64,000 nucleotides of DNA. It comes from Acidobacteriales bacterium 59-55 (lineage in GTDB: Bacteria; Acidobacteriota; Terriglobia; Terriglobales; Acidobacteriaceae). Positions 7,229 through 15,750 of this stretch are shown piece by piece. Location: NCBI GenBank assembly GCA_001897435.1, contig MKSV01000009.1, positions 124,001-188,000 on the forward strand, written 5' to 3'. The position numbers and the translations under genes were made by a program. Below the pieces are notes generated by a model, which did not search any database, was not told the DNA's origin, and worked only from the letters and a program-made list of their open reading frames with translations. Every line of letters begins with the position of its first letter. Position 1 is the first letter of the stretch.

Positions 7229-9853
7229 ATGAACGCAGCGCAATGGGAAAGAGCTCAAGCAATCTTTCATGAGGCTGTTGACCTACCGTTGGACCAGAGA
7301 GGCGCGTATCTGGATTCTGCATGTGGCGGCAATGCTACGCTCAGAGGACGCATCGAAGCCATGCTTGTCGAGGACAGCTCTGTACTCGATGAGAGCGTTG
7401 CGAGGGTTGCGAAGGGTTTGTTTTCCGATGCGGTGCCCCTCAAGGACTTTGGTCCCTACAAGATCCTGAGATTGCTTGGCCAGGGGGGCATGGGAGTCGT
7501 ATATCTCGCCCAGCGCGAAGACCTCGGAAATCAGGTTGCAATCAAGATTCTGCGCGACGCCTGGCTTCATCCATCACGTCGTGAGCGTTTCGACAGCGAA
7601 CGCAGGGTCCTGGCGCAGCTCAACCATCCCTGCATCGCGCGCCTCTATGATGCCGATACTCTGCCTGACGGAACGCCATGGTTTGTCATGGAGTATGTCG
7701 AAGGGATGTCTCTTACGGACTACTGCAAGAGGTACAAGCCCGGTATCGCCAGGAAGTTGCAACTCTTCCGAACCGTTTGCGAGGCCGTACAGCATGCCCA
7801 CGAACAAGCGATCATTCATCGCGACCTGAAGCCGTCGAACATCTTCGTCAAGAGCGATGGAGCGATTCGCCTGCTCGACTTCGGCATCGCCAAGCAGATC
7901 GATAGCCTAGAGCAGCAGGTCGATCAGACGAAGGCTGTTCACAGGATGTTGACGCCTGCCTATGCTTCTCCGGAGCAGGTGCGCGGCAGTCGCATCTCCA
8001 TCCAGACCGACGTCTATTCGCTTGGAGTCATCCTGTTTGAGCTGCTGACTGACGAACTCCCCTTCGATCTCTCGAACCTGACGCCCGATGAAGCAGCCTC
8101 GATCGTTGTAACGCACGACCCTCCGAAACCGTCTGTCGTTGTTCGAAAGAACTCATCGGCAGATTCGCCGAGCGGGCAGTTCCGAAGGGCAGAATGGCCG
8201 GAACTGGATGTCCTATGTCTGACCGCGATGCATAAGGACCCAGAACGGCGGTATCGCTCAGTGGAAGCGCTGATCCGCGACATTGACCACTACCGCAACG
8301 GAGAACCGCTCGAAGCAAGGCCGGACAACTTTCGCTATCGTGCTCGCAAATTCGTTCGGCGCAATCGACGGATGGTGGCTATTACGAGTGCCGTCGTTCT
8401 TCTGCTCGCCGGTGTCCTCGTGTACTCCACGATCAGAATTACGAGAGCCCGCGATAGTGCGCTTGCCGAGGCAGCGCGGACTGCCCGCGTCCAGGCTTTC
8501 ATGATGAATCTCTTTGAGGGAGGCGATGAGACTGCTGGTCCTTCCGATCAGATGAAGGTTGTGGACTTGGTGGACAAAGGCATTCAGGAAGCGAACGCGC
8601 TCAACAGCGCTCCTAAAATACAGGCGGAACTCTATCAGACGCTGGGCAATATAAGCGAGAAACTGGGCCACCTCGATCAGGCGGATTCTCTGTTGCAGCG
8701 TTCTCTTCAACAACGCAACGCGCTCTTTGGGCCAGAAAGTCCCGAAGTTGCGGAGAGCCTGGTGGCGCTGAGCCAGTTACGCGCCGATCAGGCACGCTTC
8801 CCGGAGGCGGAGCAATTTGCCCGGCAGGCGATAGAAATGGATACCAAGCTGCTGCCGGCGAGCCATCCCGCTACGGCCAGGGCGATTTCACAACTCGGTC
8901 TCGTCCTTGAGGACCGCGGCTCCTACGACCAGGCGATTCCCGTGCTCGAACAAGCGGTTCAACTACAGTCTGCGCCTGACGGTGTCGAGGCCGATCTTTC
9001 GGCGAGTCTGACCGAACTGGCCAATTGCCATTACTACAGTGGCCATTATGAGATTTCAGACAAACTCAATCATCGTGTGCTGGATATCGACCGCGAACTC
9101 TATGGAGATCACCACCCTCAGGTAGCAAACGATCTGATTAATCTCGGAGCGATCCAGCTTGATGAAGGCCATTACGACCAGGCAGAAGAGTATGATCGGC
9201 AGGCGCTCGATATCTTTCAGTCCTTCTACGGCAAGGACAACGCGGAGACAGCTTCCGCTATGACGTTATTGGGGCGTGCCCTGGTAACGGATGGGAAATA
9301 CGCTGATGCTGCTGATATGTTGCAGCAGGCCCTGAACACAGAAGAGCGTGTCTATGGCTCCGTTCATCCGCGTGTCGCTTCGACCCTGAATGAACTTGGG
9401 AAAGTCGCGCAGAAGCAAGGAAAACTCGATCTCGCCAAAGCCGACTTCGAGAGAATGGCAGACATTTACCGCAAAGTCTATAACGGCAAACACTATTACA
9501 TCGGGATCGCCCTCTCAAATCTTGCCGGTGTGTATGTAGACGAGAAGCAGTACGAGCAAGCAGAGAAACTCCTCCGTGAAGCACTTCAACTCTATTCAGA
9601 GACCCTGCCGGCGGGCCATCTAAACGTAGGTATCGCCAGAATCCGTCTTGGACGTGTTCTGCTCCTGCAGCACAATTACTCCCAAGCACAAACAGAGACG
9701 CAGGCGGGCTACGATATCGTTCAAAAACAAAATGATCCGCCTTCAAGCTGGATACAAAACGCGCGCAAGGATTTGATCGAAGAATATTCCGGTCTCAAGG
9801 AACCGCAAAAAGTGCTAGAACTTCAAGCAGCTAGCTCAAGCGCTTCAGAATGA
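7229..9853 (+). CDS. Transmembrane serine/threonine protein kinase with TPR repeats
   Basis: An 874-residue protein. The kinase domain spans about residues 75-350: glycine loop LGQGGMGVVYLA, lysine in VAIKIL, catalytic loop HRDLKPSN near residue 197, DFGIAK near 217, and an APE-like PAYASPEQ. A single membrane helix (AITSAVVLLLAGVLVYSTI) lies near 383-402. The C-terminal 450 residues are tetratricopeptide repeats of the kinesin-light-chain type (LGNISEKLGHLDQADSLLQR, LINLGAIQLDEGHYDQAEEY). The kinase is cytoplasmic and the TPR part probably extracytoplasmic. It is co-transcribed with the ECF sigma factor. Confidence 0.93.
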   Translation: MNAAQWERAQAIFHEAVDLPLDQRGAYLDSACGGNATLRGRIEAMLVEDSSVLDESVARVAKGLFSDAVPLKDFGPYKILRLLGQGGMGVVYLAQREDLGNQVAIKILRDAWLHPSRRERFDSERRVLAQLNHPCIARLYDADTLPDGTPWFVMEYVEGMSLTDYCKRYKPGIARKLQLFRTVCEAVQHAHEQAIIHRDLKPSNIFVKSDGAIRLLDFGIAKQIDSLEQQVDQTKAVHRMLTPAYASPEQVRGSRISIQTDVYSLGVILFELLTDELPFDLSNLTPDEAASIVVTHDPPKPSVVVRKNSSADSPSGQFRRAEWPELDVLCLTAMHKDPERRYRSVEALIRDIDHYRNGEPLEARPDNFRYRARKFVRRNRRMVAITSAVVLLLAGVLVYSTIRITRARDSALAEAARTARVQAFMMNLFEGGDETAGPSDQMKVVDLVDKGIQEANALNSAPKIQAELYQTLGNISEKLGHLDQADSLLQRSLQQRNALFGPESPEVAESLVALSQLRADQARFPEAEQFARQAIEMDTKLLPASHPATARAISQLGLVLEDRGSYDQAIPVLEQAVQLQSAPDGVEADLSASLTELANCHYYSGHYEISDKLNHRVLDIDRELYGDHHPQVANDLINLGAIQLDEGHYDQAEEYDRQALDIFQSFYGKDNAETASAMTLLGRALVTDGKYADAADMLQQALNTEERVYGSVHPRVASTLNELGKVAQKQGKLDLAKADFERMADIYRKVYNGKHYYIGIALSNLAGVYVDEKQYEQAEKLLREALQLYSETLPAGHLNVGIARIRLGRVLLLQHNYSQAQTETQAGYDIVQKQNDPPSSWIQNARKDLIEEYSGLKEPQKVLELQAASSSASE

Positions 9854-10159
9854 ACCCCTTCGACTAGTGTGGAAGGACCGCGTCCAGTATCAATCTTCAA
9901 GATTCTCATGAAGTCAGCTATTCGTCTGTTGAATTCCCAACGAATCCTGATTGAGCTAAGTCACCGAGCCGATTATTGAGCCGCGGTCAGCAGACGGAAT
10001 CAGCTTACGTCGGGACATCTCGGCCCGAGATCAGCAATTTGTCTCGTTCCTGAAGTCATGTCGTGCCTCTGCACAAAAAGAGAAATGTCCCCTCTGGACA
10101 CCCTAAAGAGAAAAGAAAAGCCTGGACAAGGGAGAGAGAATCTCTGCGGGCCGGTCCTT
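9854..10159. other. Intergenic stretch without a recognised feature
   Basis: Both strands lack a convincing frame, and no tRNA or clear hairpin with a U-run is seen. The stretch lies between the kinase gene and the GC-rich leader that precedes the ArdC-like relic. Confidence 0.5.
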
Positions 10160-10440
10160 CCCGCAACGCCTTCCCTATAGTTTCTGTGCGCTGACGCGCG
10201 CTGGATAAGGAAACCAAGCCTCCCTGGTGGGCGCTGCCCCCCGCGCGGCGACAAGGGCTTCCCCAATCTTCCGCGCTTCGCTTGTGCAGACCTTCGCTGC
10301 GCTCGCCCTCCGCTTTGCTCCGGGTGGGGAGACCCCTCCCTTGCACCTTGCTACCCCCCTTCGCCAGGTGGCGTTCGGCATGTACATGCCGCGTTTCAAC
10401 GCGGACGTGCAGAAGCAAATGCTGACAAGGAGCAAACACC
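10160..10440 (+). repeat. GC-rich leader shared with 20190-20482
   Basis: The segment is clearly similar to the region before the intact ArdC-like gene. Shared blocks include ATAAGGAAACCA, TCTTCCGCGC, GCTTGTGCAGACC and GGCGTTCGGCATGTA. Short frames here are not protein-like. It is probably a conserved untranslated leader or control region of the element backbone; its role is unknown. Confidence 0.6.
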
Positions 10441-10771
10441 ATGAACACCACAGCAAACACCAAAAGCCTCGACGCCATCACCGAACAGCCTAAGACCGCC
10501 CGCGAAGTCAGAACAGTCACCACCAAAACAGTGCGCGAGACAGAGGCCGAGGCCGTTGCCTTTGTTGTGGGCAAGGCGGTTGGTTTGGTGACGGGCACGG
10601 CGTCCGCCGACTACATCCACCTGTACCACGGGAAACACCTCTCTGCTCGCGGAATCGCTTGAAGTCATCCAGAAGACGGCGGCGGTCATTCTTGCCGCGT
10701 TAGAGCCGCCCATCGCGGAAGAGGAAATCGCTTCACCCATTGCCCCGGAACTTGCGGAGGTGGCAGCGTGA
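10441..10771 (+). pseudogene. ArdC-like antirestriction gene, deleted and frameshifted
   Basis: The start (MNTTANTKSLDAITEQPKTA) and the downstream segment (TVRETEAEAVAFVVGKAV, then GTASADYIHLYHG) match the intact gene at 20483-21385. The middle is deleted, including the HELAHEMLH metal site. A frameshift at about 10,630 moves the end (SLLAESLEVIQ-like) into another frame, which stops at 10769-10771. The stop overlaps a GTG start for the next relic. Confidence 0.8.
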
Positions 10772-11176
10772 AGACCATTCTCAACATCCTCAAGAAAGCC
10801 GGAGGCTGGCGACCCAACCTCTATGTCAGAATTGAAAACACGTCTGCCGTTGGTGATTGAGGCAGTGGATGAGTCAGGCCCGCTAGGACTTCGTGCTCAC
10901 TCTGTCTGTCACTACGGCGAACAGAATGGCGATGCCATGCGCGACCCCGAAATGTGTTTCGAGCTTGGCTTCGCGGGAGGTCCACACCTGATTCCGTACT
11001 TTCGGCGCAATGATTTTGTTGCCGTGGAGCAGGTCTCACGCGCCATCATTCGTGACCACTATGTAGCCCTTCTCGAATTGCAGAAGCAGCATGAGAAGTT
11101 TGCGGAGACGTGGGACAACAATCTGCGTTTGCAGGGTTACGAAGAAGCCTTCACGAACAAGTGCATTCTCGGCTAA
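10768..11176 (+). pseudogene. DUF6908-like protein, frameshifted
   Basis: From the GTG at 10768 the frame reads VKTILNILKKAGGWRPNLYV, then fails within 30 codons. The rest continues in another frame from 10823 (LPLVIEAVDESGPLGLRA, CHYGEQNGDAMRDPEMCFEL, NLRLQGYEEA) to 11176. Together they resemble small DUF6908-type proteins that accompany ArdC and ParB genes on plasmids and integrative elements. One indel near 10,845 would restore the gene. The piece from 10823 could still be translated from its own ATG. Confidence 0.6.
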
Positions 11177-11355
11177 ACAAGGAGTCTCGGTGAGGTCGCG
11201 AACCTGCGGCCTCACTGTTTTCTGGCGCGCTCATCGCGCGGCAGGGAGAAACCCGCTCGGTTTCTCCCTGCACCCGTTTCCGGCTCCGTTCGTCGGCTGC
11301 GCGGCAGGAGTCAAGTTCCTCCTCCTGCACCTCTCCCTTGCGAGATATGCAGGTC

Positions 11356-11378
11356 GACACAGCGGACTTAAAATCGTA
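11356..11378 (+). repeat. Internal att core between elements A and B
   Basis: GACACAGCGGACTTAAAATC followed by GTA matches the attL core and its first inner bases. The first two core bases differ (GTC instead of GGCA context), which suggests drift. It marks the junction of the two tandem elements: the right flank is the integrase promoter region of element B, and the left flank ends element A. Confidence 0.8.
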
Positions 11379-11510
11379 TAAGTCAATAGCATTATTCCTT
11401 ATAACTATAAGATAAATAAAGACTTATAGCGGTGAGGCAGTACCCCCATGACAGACACAACCCTTACACATTTTTTGTGATATTCAAGAAGTGTGCGGAG
11501 GTCATCGCTC

Positions 11511-12791
11511 ATGTCCGAACGGTTCACGATCCTCGGTGGCAAGGTCCACATCTACAGGCGTCCCAATAGCTCAAGCTGGCAGTGTGCGAGCTTTCTGGCC
11601 GGGAAGAATCGACGCACAACCACCAAAGAAGACAGCCTCTCGAAGGCAAAGGAAGTCGCAGAAGATTGGTATTTGCAACTACGCGGCAAGCTCCGCGACG
11701 GCGAGCTGAAAAACGGAAAATTGTTCCGCGAAGCCGCGAAGTTGTACCTGCGCGAATTCGACATCATGACGCAGGGACAGCGGAGCGCGACCTATGCGCG
11801 CGGACAGCACGCCCGGACAAACGGACACTTGGTTCCATTCTTCGGCAGCATGGTTCTTCCAGAGATTACCGCTGGCAAGATCAATGAATACCGCATCCAT
11901 CGCCTCGAAGAGTGCAAGGTGCAGCGTGGCAAGCCGCCCGCGCATAACACCATGCACCAGGAGATCGTGACGTTGCGCCAGATTTTCAAGACGGCTCTGC
12001 GCCACGGATGGATCGACCATCTGCCGGATTTGTCCGCGCCGTATCGCGCATCGGCAAAAATCTCTCATCGAGCATGGTTCTCGCCGGAAGAGTACAAGCA
12101 GCTTTACGAGGCGACGCGAAAACGCGCGCATGATCCCAAGCAGCCCCGTTTTCGTTGGGAAGCGGAGCAACTTCACGACTATGTTCTGTTCTCCGCCAAT
12201 ACTGGCCTACGTCCCGACGAGGCAATGCGTCTTGAGTTTCGCGATGTCACGGTAGTCGAAGACGAGGGCAGCGGCCAAACCATCCTAGAGATCGAAGTAC
12301 GTGGAAAGCGAGGCGTTGGCTATTGCAAGAGCACGGCGGGTGCCGTGCATCCGTTCGAGCGGTTGAAGACCCGGACACGACCCAATGGTGGACCGGGAAG
12401 GTCAGGTAGTCGTACCGCATCCATAGCCAAGGGCGAGTGGCACGAGCCCGACCCTACCGATCTTCTGTTCCCGAAATGGCCGCGCGATTTATTCAACGCA
12501 GTTCTTGATGAAGAAAAGCTTCGCACTGATCGCGACGGTAGGCCGCGAACGGCCTATAGCCTGCGCCACACGTACATTTGCCTGCGCCTGCTCGAAGGCG
12601 CCGACATCTATCAGATCGCCAAGAACTGTCGGACAAGCGTGGAGATGATTGAGAAATACTACGCGGCCCATCTAAAGACACGACTCGATGCTTCCGCTAT
12701 CAACATCATGAGGCCGCGTCCGAAGAACAAGGCGACTTCGAAGAAAGGCCCTGGCAGTGTGAAAGCCGTTCGCTTGGCTGAAGAAGCGTAG
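11511..12791 (+). CDS. Site-specific tyrosine recombinase (integrase)
   Basis: A 426-residue phage-type integrase. The ATG at 11511 (MSERFTILGG) is chosen over one 18 bp upstream because the pseudogene copy aligns from here. It has an N-terminal arm-binding region, a core-binding domain (about 90-190), and a catalytic domain with the first arginine in NTGLRPDEAMRL, box II YSLRHTYICLRLLEG (Tyr where His is usual before LR) and the nucleophile tyrosine in MIEKYYAAH. It lies 133 bp inside an att core and 43 bp before the intron-containing tRNA-Leu, so it almost certainly recombines the tRNA anticodon-loop core. Confidence 0.93.
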   Translation: MSERFTILGGKVHIYRRPNSSSWQCASFLAGKNRRTTTKEDSLSKAKEVAEDWYLQLRGKLRDGELKNGKLFREAAKLYLREFDIMTQGQRSATYARGQHARTNGHLVPFFGSMVLPEITAGKINEYRIHRLEECKVQRGKPPAHNTMHQEIVTLRQIFKTALRHGWIDHLPDLSAPYRASAKISHRAWFSPEEYKQLYEATRKRAHDPKQPRFRWEAEQLHDYVLFSANTGLRPDEAMRLEFRDVTVVEDEGSGQTILEIEVRGKRGVGYCKSTAGAVHPFERLKTRTRPNGGPGRSGSRTASIAKGEWHEPDPTDLLFPKWPRDLFNAVLDEEKLRTDRDGRPRTAYSLRHTYICLRLLEGADIYQIAKNCRTSVEMIEKYYAAHLKTRLDASAINIMRPRPKNKATSKKGPGSVKAVRLAEEA

Positions 12792-12833
12792 ACCGTCATT
12801 GCTTGCTTTATGATGGGTTGTGGCCAATTGCCC

Positions 12834-13132
12834 GCGGGCGTGGTGAAATCGGCAGACACAGCGGACTTAAGGAATTGAGTGCCCGCCAGGGAAACCGGCG
12901 GAGTAGAACTGCTCAAAGTCGGGGAAACCTTAACTGGCAATCCCGAGCCAAGCCCGGATATTTTCGGGAAGGTGTAGAGACTAGATGGGCAGCACCTAAA
13001 CCTCTCGCGAGGAATGGTGAAGGGATAGTCCAGACCACGAACTCGCGTAGCGAGGCGGCGAAAGCCGAAGTGGTATGAAAATCCGCAGACCCTAAACAGG
13101 TCGTGGGGGTTCAAGTCCCCCCGCCCGCACCA
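12834..13132 (+). tRNA. tRNA-Leu(UAA) interrupted by a group I intron, copy 2
   Basis: The exons are 12834-12868 and 13078-13132. The 5' exon is identical to copy 1; the 3' exon differs by one extra A in the variable arm. Acceptor GCGGGCG/CGCCCGC, anticodon UAA and encoded CCA are all present. It lies 43 bp downstream of the intact integrase. With the host gene split, at least one of these two copies probably supplies UUA/UUG decoding, unless another tRNA-Leu lies elsewhere in the genome. Confidence 0.93.
12869..13077 (+). ncRNA. Group I intron in tRNA-Leu(UAA), copy 2 (209 nt)
   Basis: Same insertion point and same core as copy 1 (AATCCCGAGCCAAGCCCGGA; GTGTAGAGACTAGATGGG; GGGATAGTCCAGACCACGA; terminal GTGGTATG). 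Peripheral hairpins differ in sequence but keep their pairing: CTCGC-GTA-GCGAG at 13042-13054 replaces CCCGCC-GCT-GGCGGG of copy 1. There is no endonuclease gene. Confidence 0.93.
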
Positions 13133-13432
13133 CATCCTCTTCTTAAGTGGGCCAGGATGGAACCATCCTGGCGTGTTTTGGGGCCGGAACCGGCCCGCTT
13201 CGGCCCGGCACCGGGCCGGCACTGTAAGGCGCTTGCATACGAACGTATGAAGTTTCCGAAAAGCCGATTTCATAGGCATCCACAGTCAACCTCGCCCATT
13301 GGACAGGTGGTGCTAAATGATCTAATGTTCGGCGGCCAGACGCTGCAAGGCTCATGGGATGGTTCTGGGCGGGGAATCGTGGCAATATCGCGGCGAGGCG
13401 CTCAAAGGGTGGTGTAAAACATTTCAACTGCA

Positions 13433-13457
13433 ATTATTCGCAATATGTGTGAATAAT
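13433..13457. promoter_or_regulatory. Inverted repeat upstream of abiEi (candidate operator)
   Basis: ATTATTC and GAATAAT are separated by 11 nt and end 6 bp before the AbiEi start codon. AbiEi antitoxins of characterised systems repress their own operon through upstream inverted repeats, so this is the likely binding site. The AT-rich patch contrasts with its GC-rich surroundings. Confidence 0.45.
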
Positions 13458-13462
13458 GACAG

Positions 13463-14272
13463 ATGGACAGTTTTTCCAAACCGCAATTGCCGAAAGGCCG
13501 TGCGCAACTCGCCACCGTTCTGAGCGCCGCCGGTGACATTGTCCATGTCAGTGATGTCGAGCGCATCCTGCAACTCTCCCGCGCCGAGGCCGCCAAGAGG
13601 CTATCCCGGTGGATGACGCAGGGTTGGCTTCACCGCGTCGGCATGGGGGCCTACGTGCCGGTCGCCATCGATACGCTCGGCGCGGACCAGGTGCTGACCG
13701 ATCCATGGGTTCTCGTGCCCGCGCTGTTTTCGCCTGGCTATGTCGGCGGTCGCACGGCGGCGGAGCACTGGGACCTGACGGAGCAGATATTCAAGGACAT
13801 TGTCGTGGTGACGGCCAAGGCGCTGCGCCAGACCCATCAGGTCAGGCACGGCGCTGTGTTCACGCTGCAGCATACGCCCGCAGAGAAGATCTTCGGTACC
13901 AAGACGGTCTGGCGGCACCGCAGCCGCGTACTCGTCTCTGACGTGCACCGCACGGTCATCGACATGCTCGATCAGCCGGGTCTCGGCGGCGGCATCCAGC
14001 ACGTCGCCGATTGCCTCGCGACCTATCTCTCGCGCACGGACCGCAACGATACACTGCTCATCCAGTACGCCGACCGGCTCGGCAATGGCGCTGTCTTCAA
14101 ACGCCTCGGGTTCCTTGCCGAGCGCAGCGGAAACGCCGGTCAGATTGCGCAGGACTGCCTCTCGCGCCTGACGACCGGCGTCGCCAAGCTCGATAGTGCG
14201 CTCGGCGGGCAACAGCGGCTCGTCGCACGGTGGCGGTTACGTATTCCTGTAAGCTGGATGGCGGCCAAGTAG
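13463..14272 (+). CDS. abiEi: AbiEi-family antitoxin / transcriptional repressor
   Basis: A 269-residue protein with an N-terminal winged helix (VSDVERILQLSRAEAAKRLS, then MTQGWLHRVGMGAYVP) and the conserved middle part of AbiEi proteins (SPGYVGGRTAAEHWDLTEQI, and SDVHRTVIDMLDQPGLGGG). It is the antitoxin of a type IV abortive-infection pair: it counteracts AbiEii without direct binding and represses the operon. The toxin gene starts 2 bp after its stop, so they are translationally linked. Confidence 0.88.
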   Translation: MDSFSKPQLPKGRAQLATVLSAAGDIVHVSDVERILQLSRAEAAKRLSRWMTQGWLHRVGMGAYVPVAIDTLGADQVLTDPWVLVPALFSPGYVGGRTAAEHWDLTEQIFKDIVVVTAKALRQTHQVRHGAVFTLQHTPAEKIFGTKTVWRHRSRVLVSDVHRTVIDMLDQPGLGGGIQHVADCLATYLSRTDRNDTLLIQYADRLGNGAVFKRLGFLAERSGNAGQIAQDCLSRLTTGVAKLDSALGGQQRLVARWRLRIPVSWMAAK

Positions 14273-14274
14273 AC

Positions 14275-15684
14275 ATGATCGACCGCCGAGAAATACTGGA
14301 TACCTCCAGCCGTGTTTCACTCAACCCCCACGTCGTCGAGAAGGACTACGTTCTCGGTTGGGTGCTGGCCGGCATCTATGCGCACGAAGAACTAGCGGAT
14401 AGCTGGTTGTTCAAGGGCGGCACCTGTCTCAAGAAATGCTTTTTCGAGACCTACCGCTTTTCTGAAGACCTCGATTTCACGCTGCGCGATGAAAGCCACA
14501 TCGAGGAAGAGTTTCTGCGCACAGTGTTCGGCGAAATCGGTGCCTGGATATACGAAGAAACCGGCATCGAGATGCCGGCCGAGAAACAAGACTTCGATAT
14601 CTTCGTCAATCCGCGCGGTAGCCTCTCATGTCAGGGAAAGCTCAGCTATGCGGGTCCGGTCTCGCCGCGCACTGGCGGATGGCCTCGCATCAAGCTCGAC
14701 CTGACCGCCACGGAGCGCGTCGTGCTCCCGCCGGTGCGTGTGCCGATCTTTCATCCCTATACCGACGCGCCGCAGGACGGCATCGAGGTGCTGGCGTATG
14801 ACTACGTCGAGGCGTTCGCCGAGAAATTTCGCGCCCTCGCTGAGCGGACGCGACCGCGCGATCTTTACGACGTGGTCAACCTCTATCGCAACACGGAGTC
14901 GCGGCCGGATGCCGCCGCCTTCCGGGGCGTGCTGCAGCAAAAGTGCGAATTCAAGGGTATCGCCATGCCGCAGCTCGCGGACCTCATGCTGCACAGAGGC
15001 GATGTCGAGGCAGGCTGGAAGACGATGCTTGACCATCAATTGCCGGCGCTGTTGCCTGTCGATTCTTTTTGGGACGAACTGCCCGCGATTTTCGACTGGC
15101 TACATGGCGTTGCCATTGCCGCGCCGCTTGCTCCATTCCCAATCGCCGGTACAGTCGTGCGCGAGCGCATTCTCACTGTGTCGGGTGGCTTCAGCGGTCA
15201 GTCCTTCGTCGAAACGATCCGCTTTGCCGCCGCAAACAGGCTACGCATTGACCTGCAATATCGTGACCTCAAGGGCGCGGTGACGACGCGCACCGTCGAG
15301 CCTTATTCGTTCCGGCGGTCCTCGGCTGGCGATGTTCGCCTGATGGCGACGCAGGAGATCGATGGCGCGCCGCGCAGCTTCCTGATCGGCGGCATTCTGG
15401 GCGTGAGCGTGACGCAGCGAACCTTTGTCCCGCGTTACCCGATTGAGCTGACGCCGACCGGCCCGGTTGTCATTCCGCAGAGTTTCAGCATCGCCGCCTC
15501 GCGAGCGCCACGGCGTCAGGTCCGGCGGGCGGTGCGCACGGGGCCGACCTACATCTATCGCTGTTCGGTCTGCGGCAAGGAATTTTCCCGCAAGACCCAC
15601 GATTCGACTCTTAGGCCGCACAAGAATAAATCGGGTTGGGGCTGTTACGGCCGGCACGGCATTTATGTCCGTACGAAATACTAG
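14275..15684 (+). CDS. abiEii: AbiEii-family nucleotidyltransferase toxin fused to WYL-like and zinc-finger domains
   Basis: The ATG at 14275 (MIDRREIL) is chosen because AbiEii proteins typically start this way and it follows the antitoxin stop by 2 bp. The 469-residue protein has the nucleotidyltransferase motif FKGGTCLKK followed by FSEDLDFTL, then the helical AbiEii body to about residue 290. It is longer than usual. Residues about 315-395 look like a WYL domain (RTVEPYSFRR, then APRSFLIGGI, then VTQRTFVPRYPIEL). The end has CSVCGKEFSRKTHDSTLRPH and CYGRHG, a zinc-finger-like pattern. AbiEii toxins transfer nucleotides to cellular RNAs; the extra domains may sense a ligand or bind nucleic acid (inference). 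Confidence 0.85.
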   Translation: MIDRREILDTSSRVSLNPHVVEKDYVLGWVLAGIYAHEELADSWLFKGGTCLKKCFFETYRFSEDLDFTLRDESHIEEEFLRTVFGEIGAWIYEETGIEMPAEKQDFDIFVNPRGSLSCQGKLSYAGPVSPRTGGWPRIKLDLTATERVVLPPVRVPIFHPYTDAPQDGIEVLAYDYVEAFAEKFRALAERTRPRDLYDVVNLYRNTESRPDAAAFRGVLQQKCEFKGIAMPQLADLMLHRGDVEAGWKTMLDHQLPALLPVDSFWDELPAIFDWLHGVAIAAPLAPFPIAGTVVRERILTVSGGFSGQSFVETIRFAAANRLRIDLQYRDLKGAVTTRTVEPYSFRRSSAGDVRLMATQEIDGAPRSFLIGGILGVSVTQRTFVPRYPIELTPTGPVVIPQSFSIAASRAPRRQVRRAVRTGPTYIYRCSVCGKEFSRKTHDSTLRPHKNKSGWGCYGRHGIYVRTKY

Positions 15685-15750
15685 GAACAGTAGACCGGGC
15701 GTGTCTCTGACGGGTTAGGGCTCTACACGCTGATCCTGTAATATTCCACC

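Larger units (their letters stand above)
199..11378 (+). mobile_element. Element A: decayed integrative element with kinase/sigma cargo
   Basis: This unit lies between the attL core and the internal core. It holds a broken integrase, an intact intron-containing tRNA-Leu(UAA), an IS110-family transposase relic, six apparently intact cargo genes, an ArdC-like gene that has lost its HExxH region, and a frameshifted DUF6908-like gene. The order core, integrase, tRNA matches element B. The broken mobility genes suggest it is an older, immobile resident. Confidence 0.7.

Noticed and set aside
12659..13279. A 206-codon minus-strand frame across tRNA-Leu copy 2
   Set aside because: It is antisense to the integrase end and the intron-containing tRNA; the homologous frame in copy 1 is broken differently.
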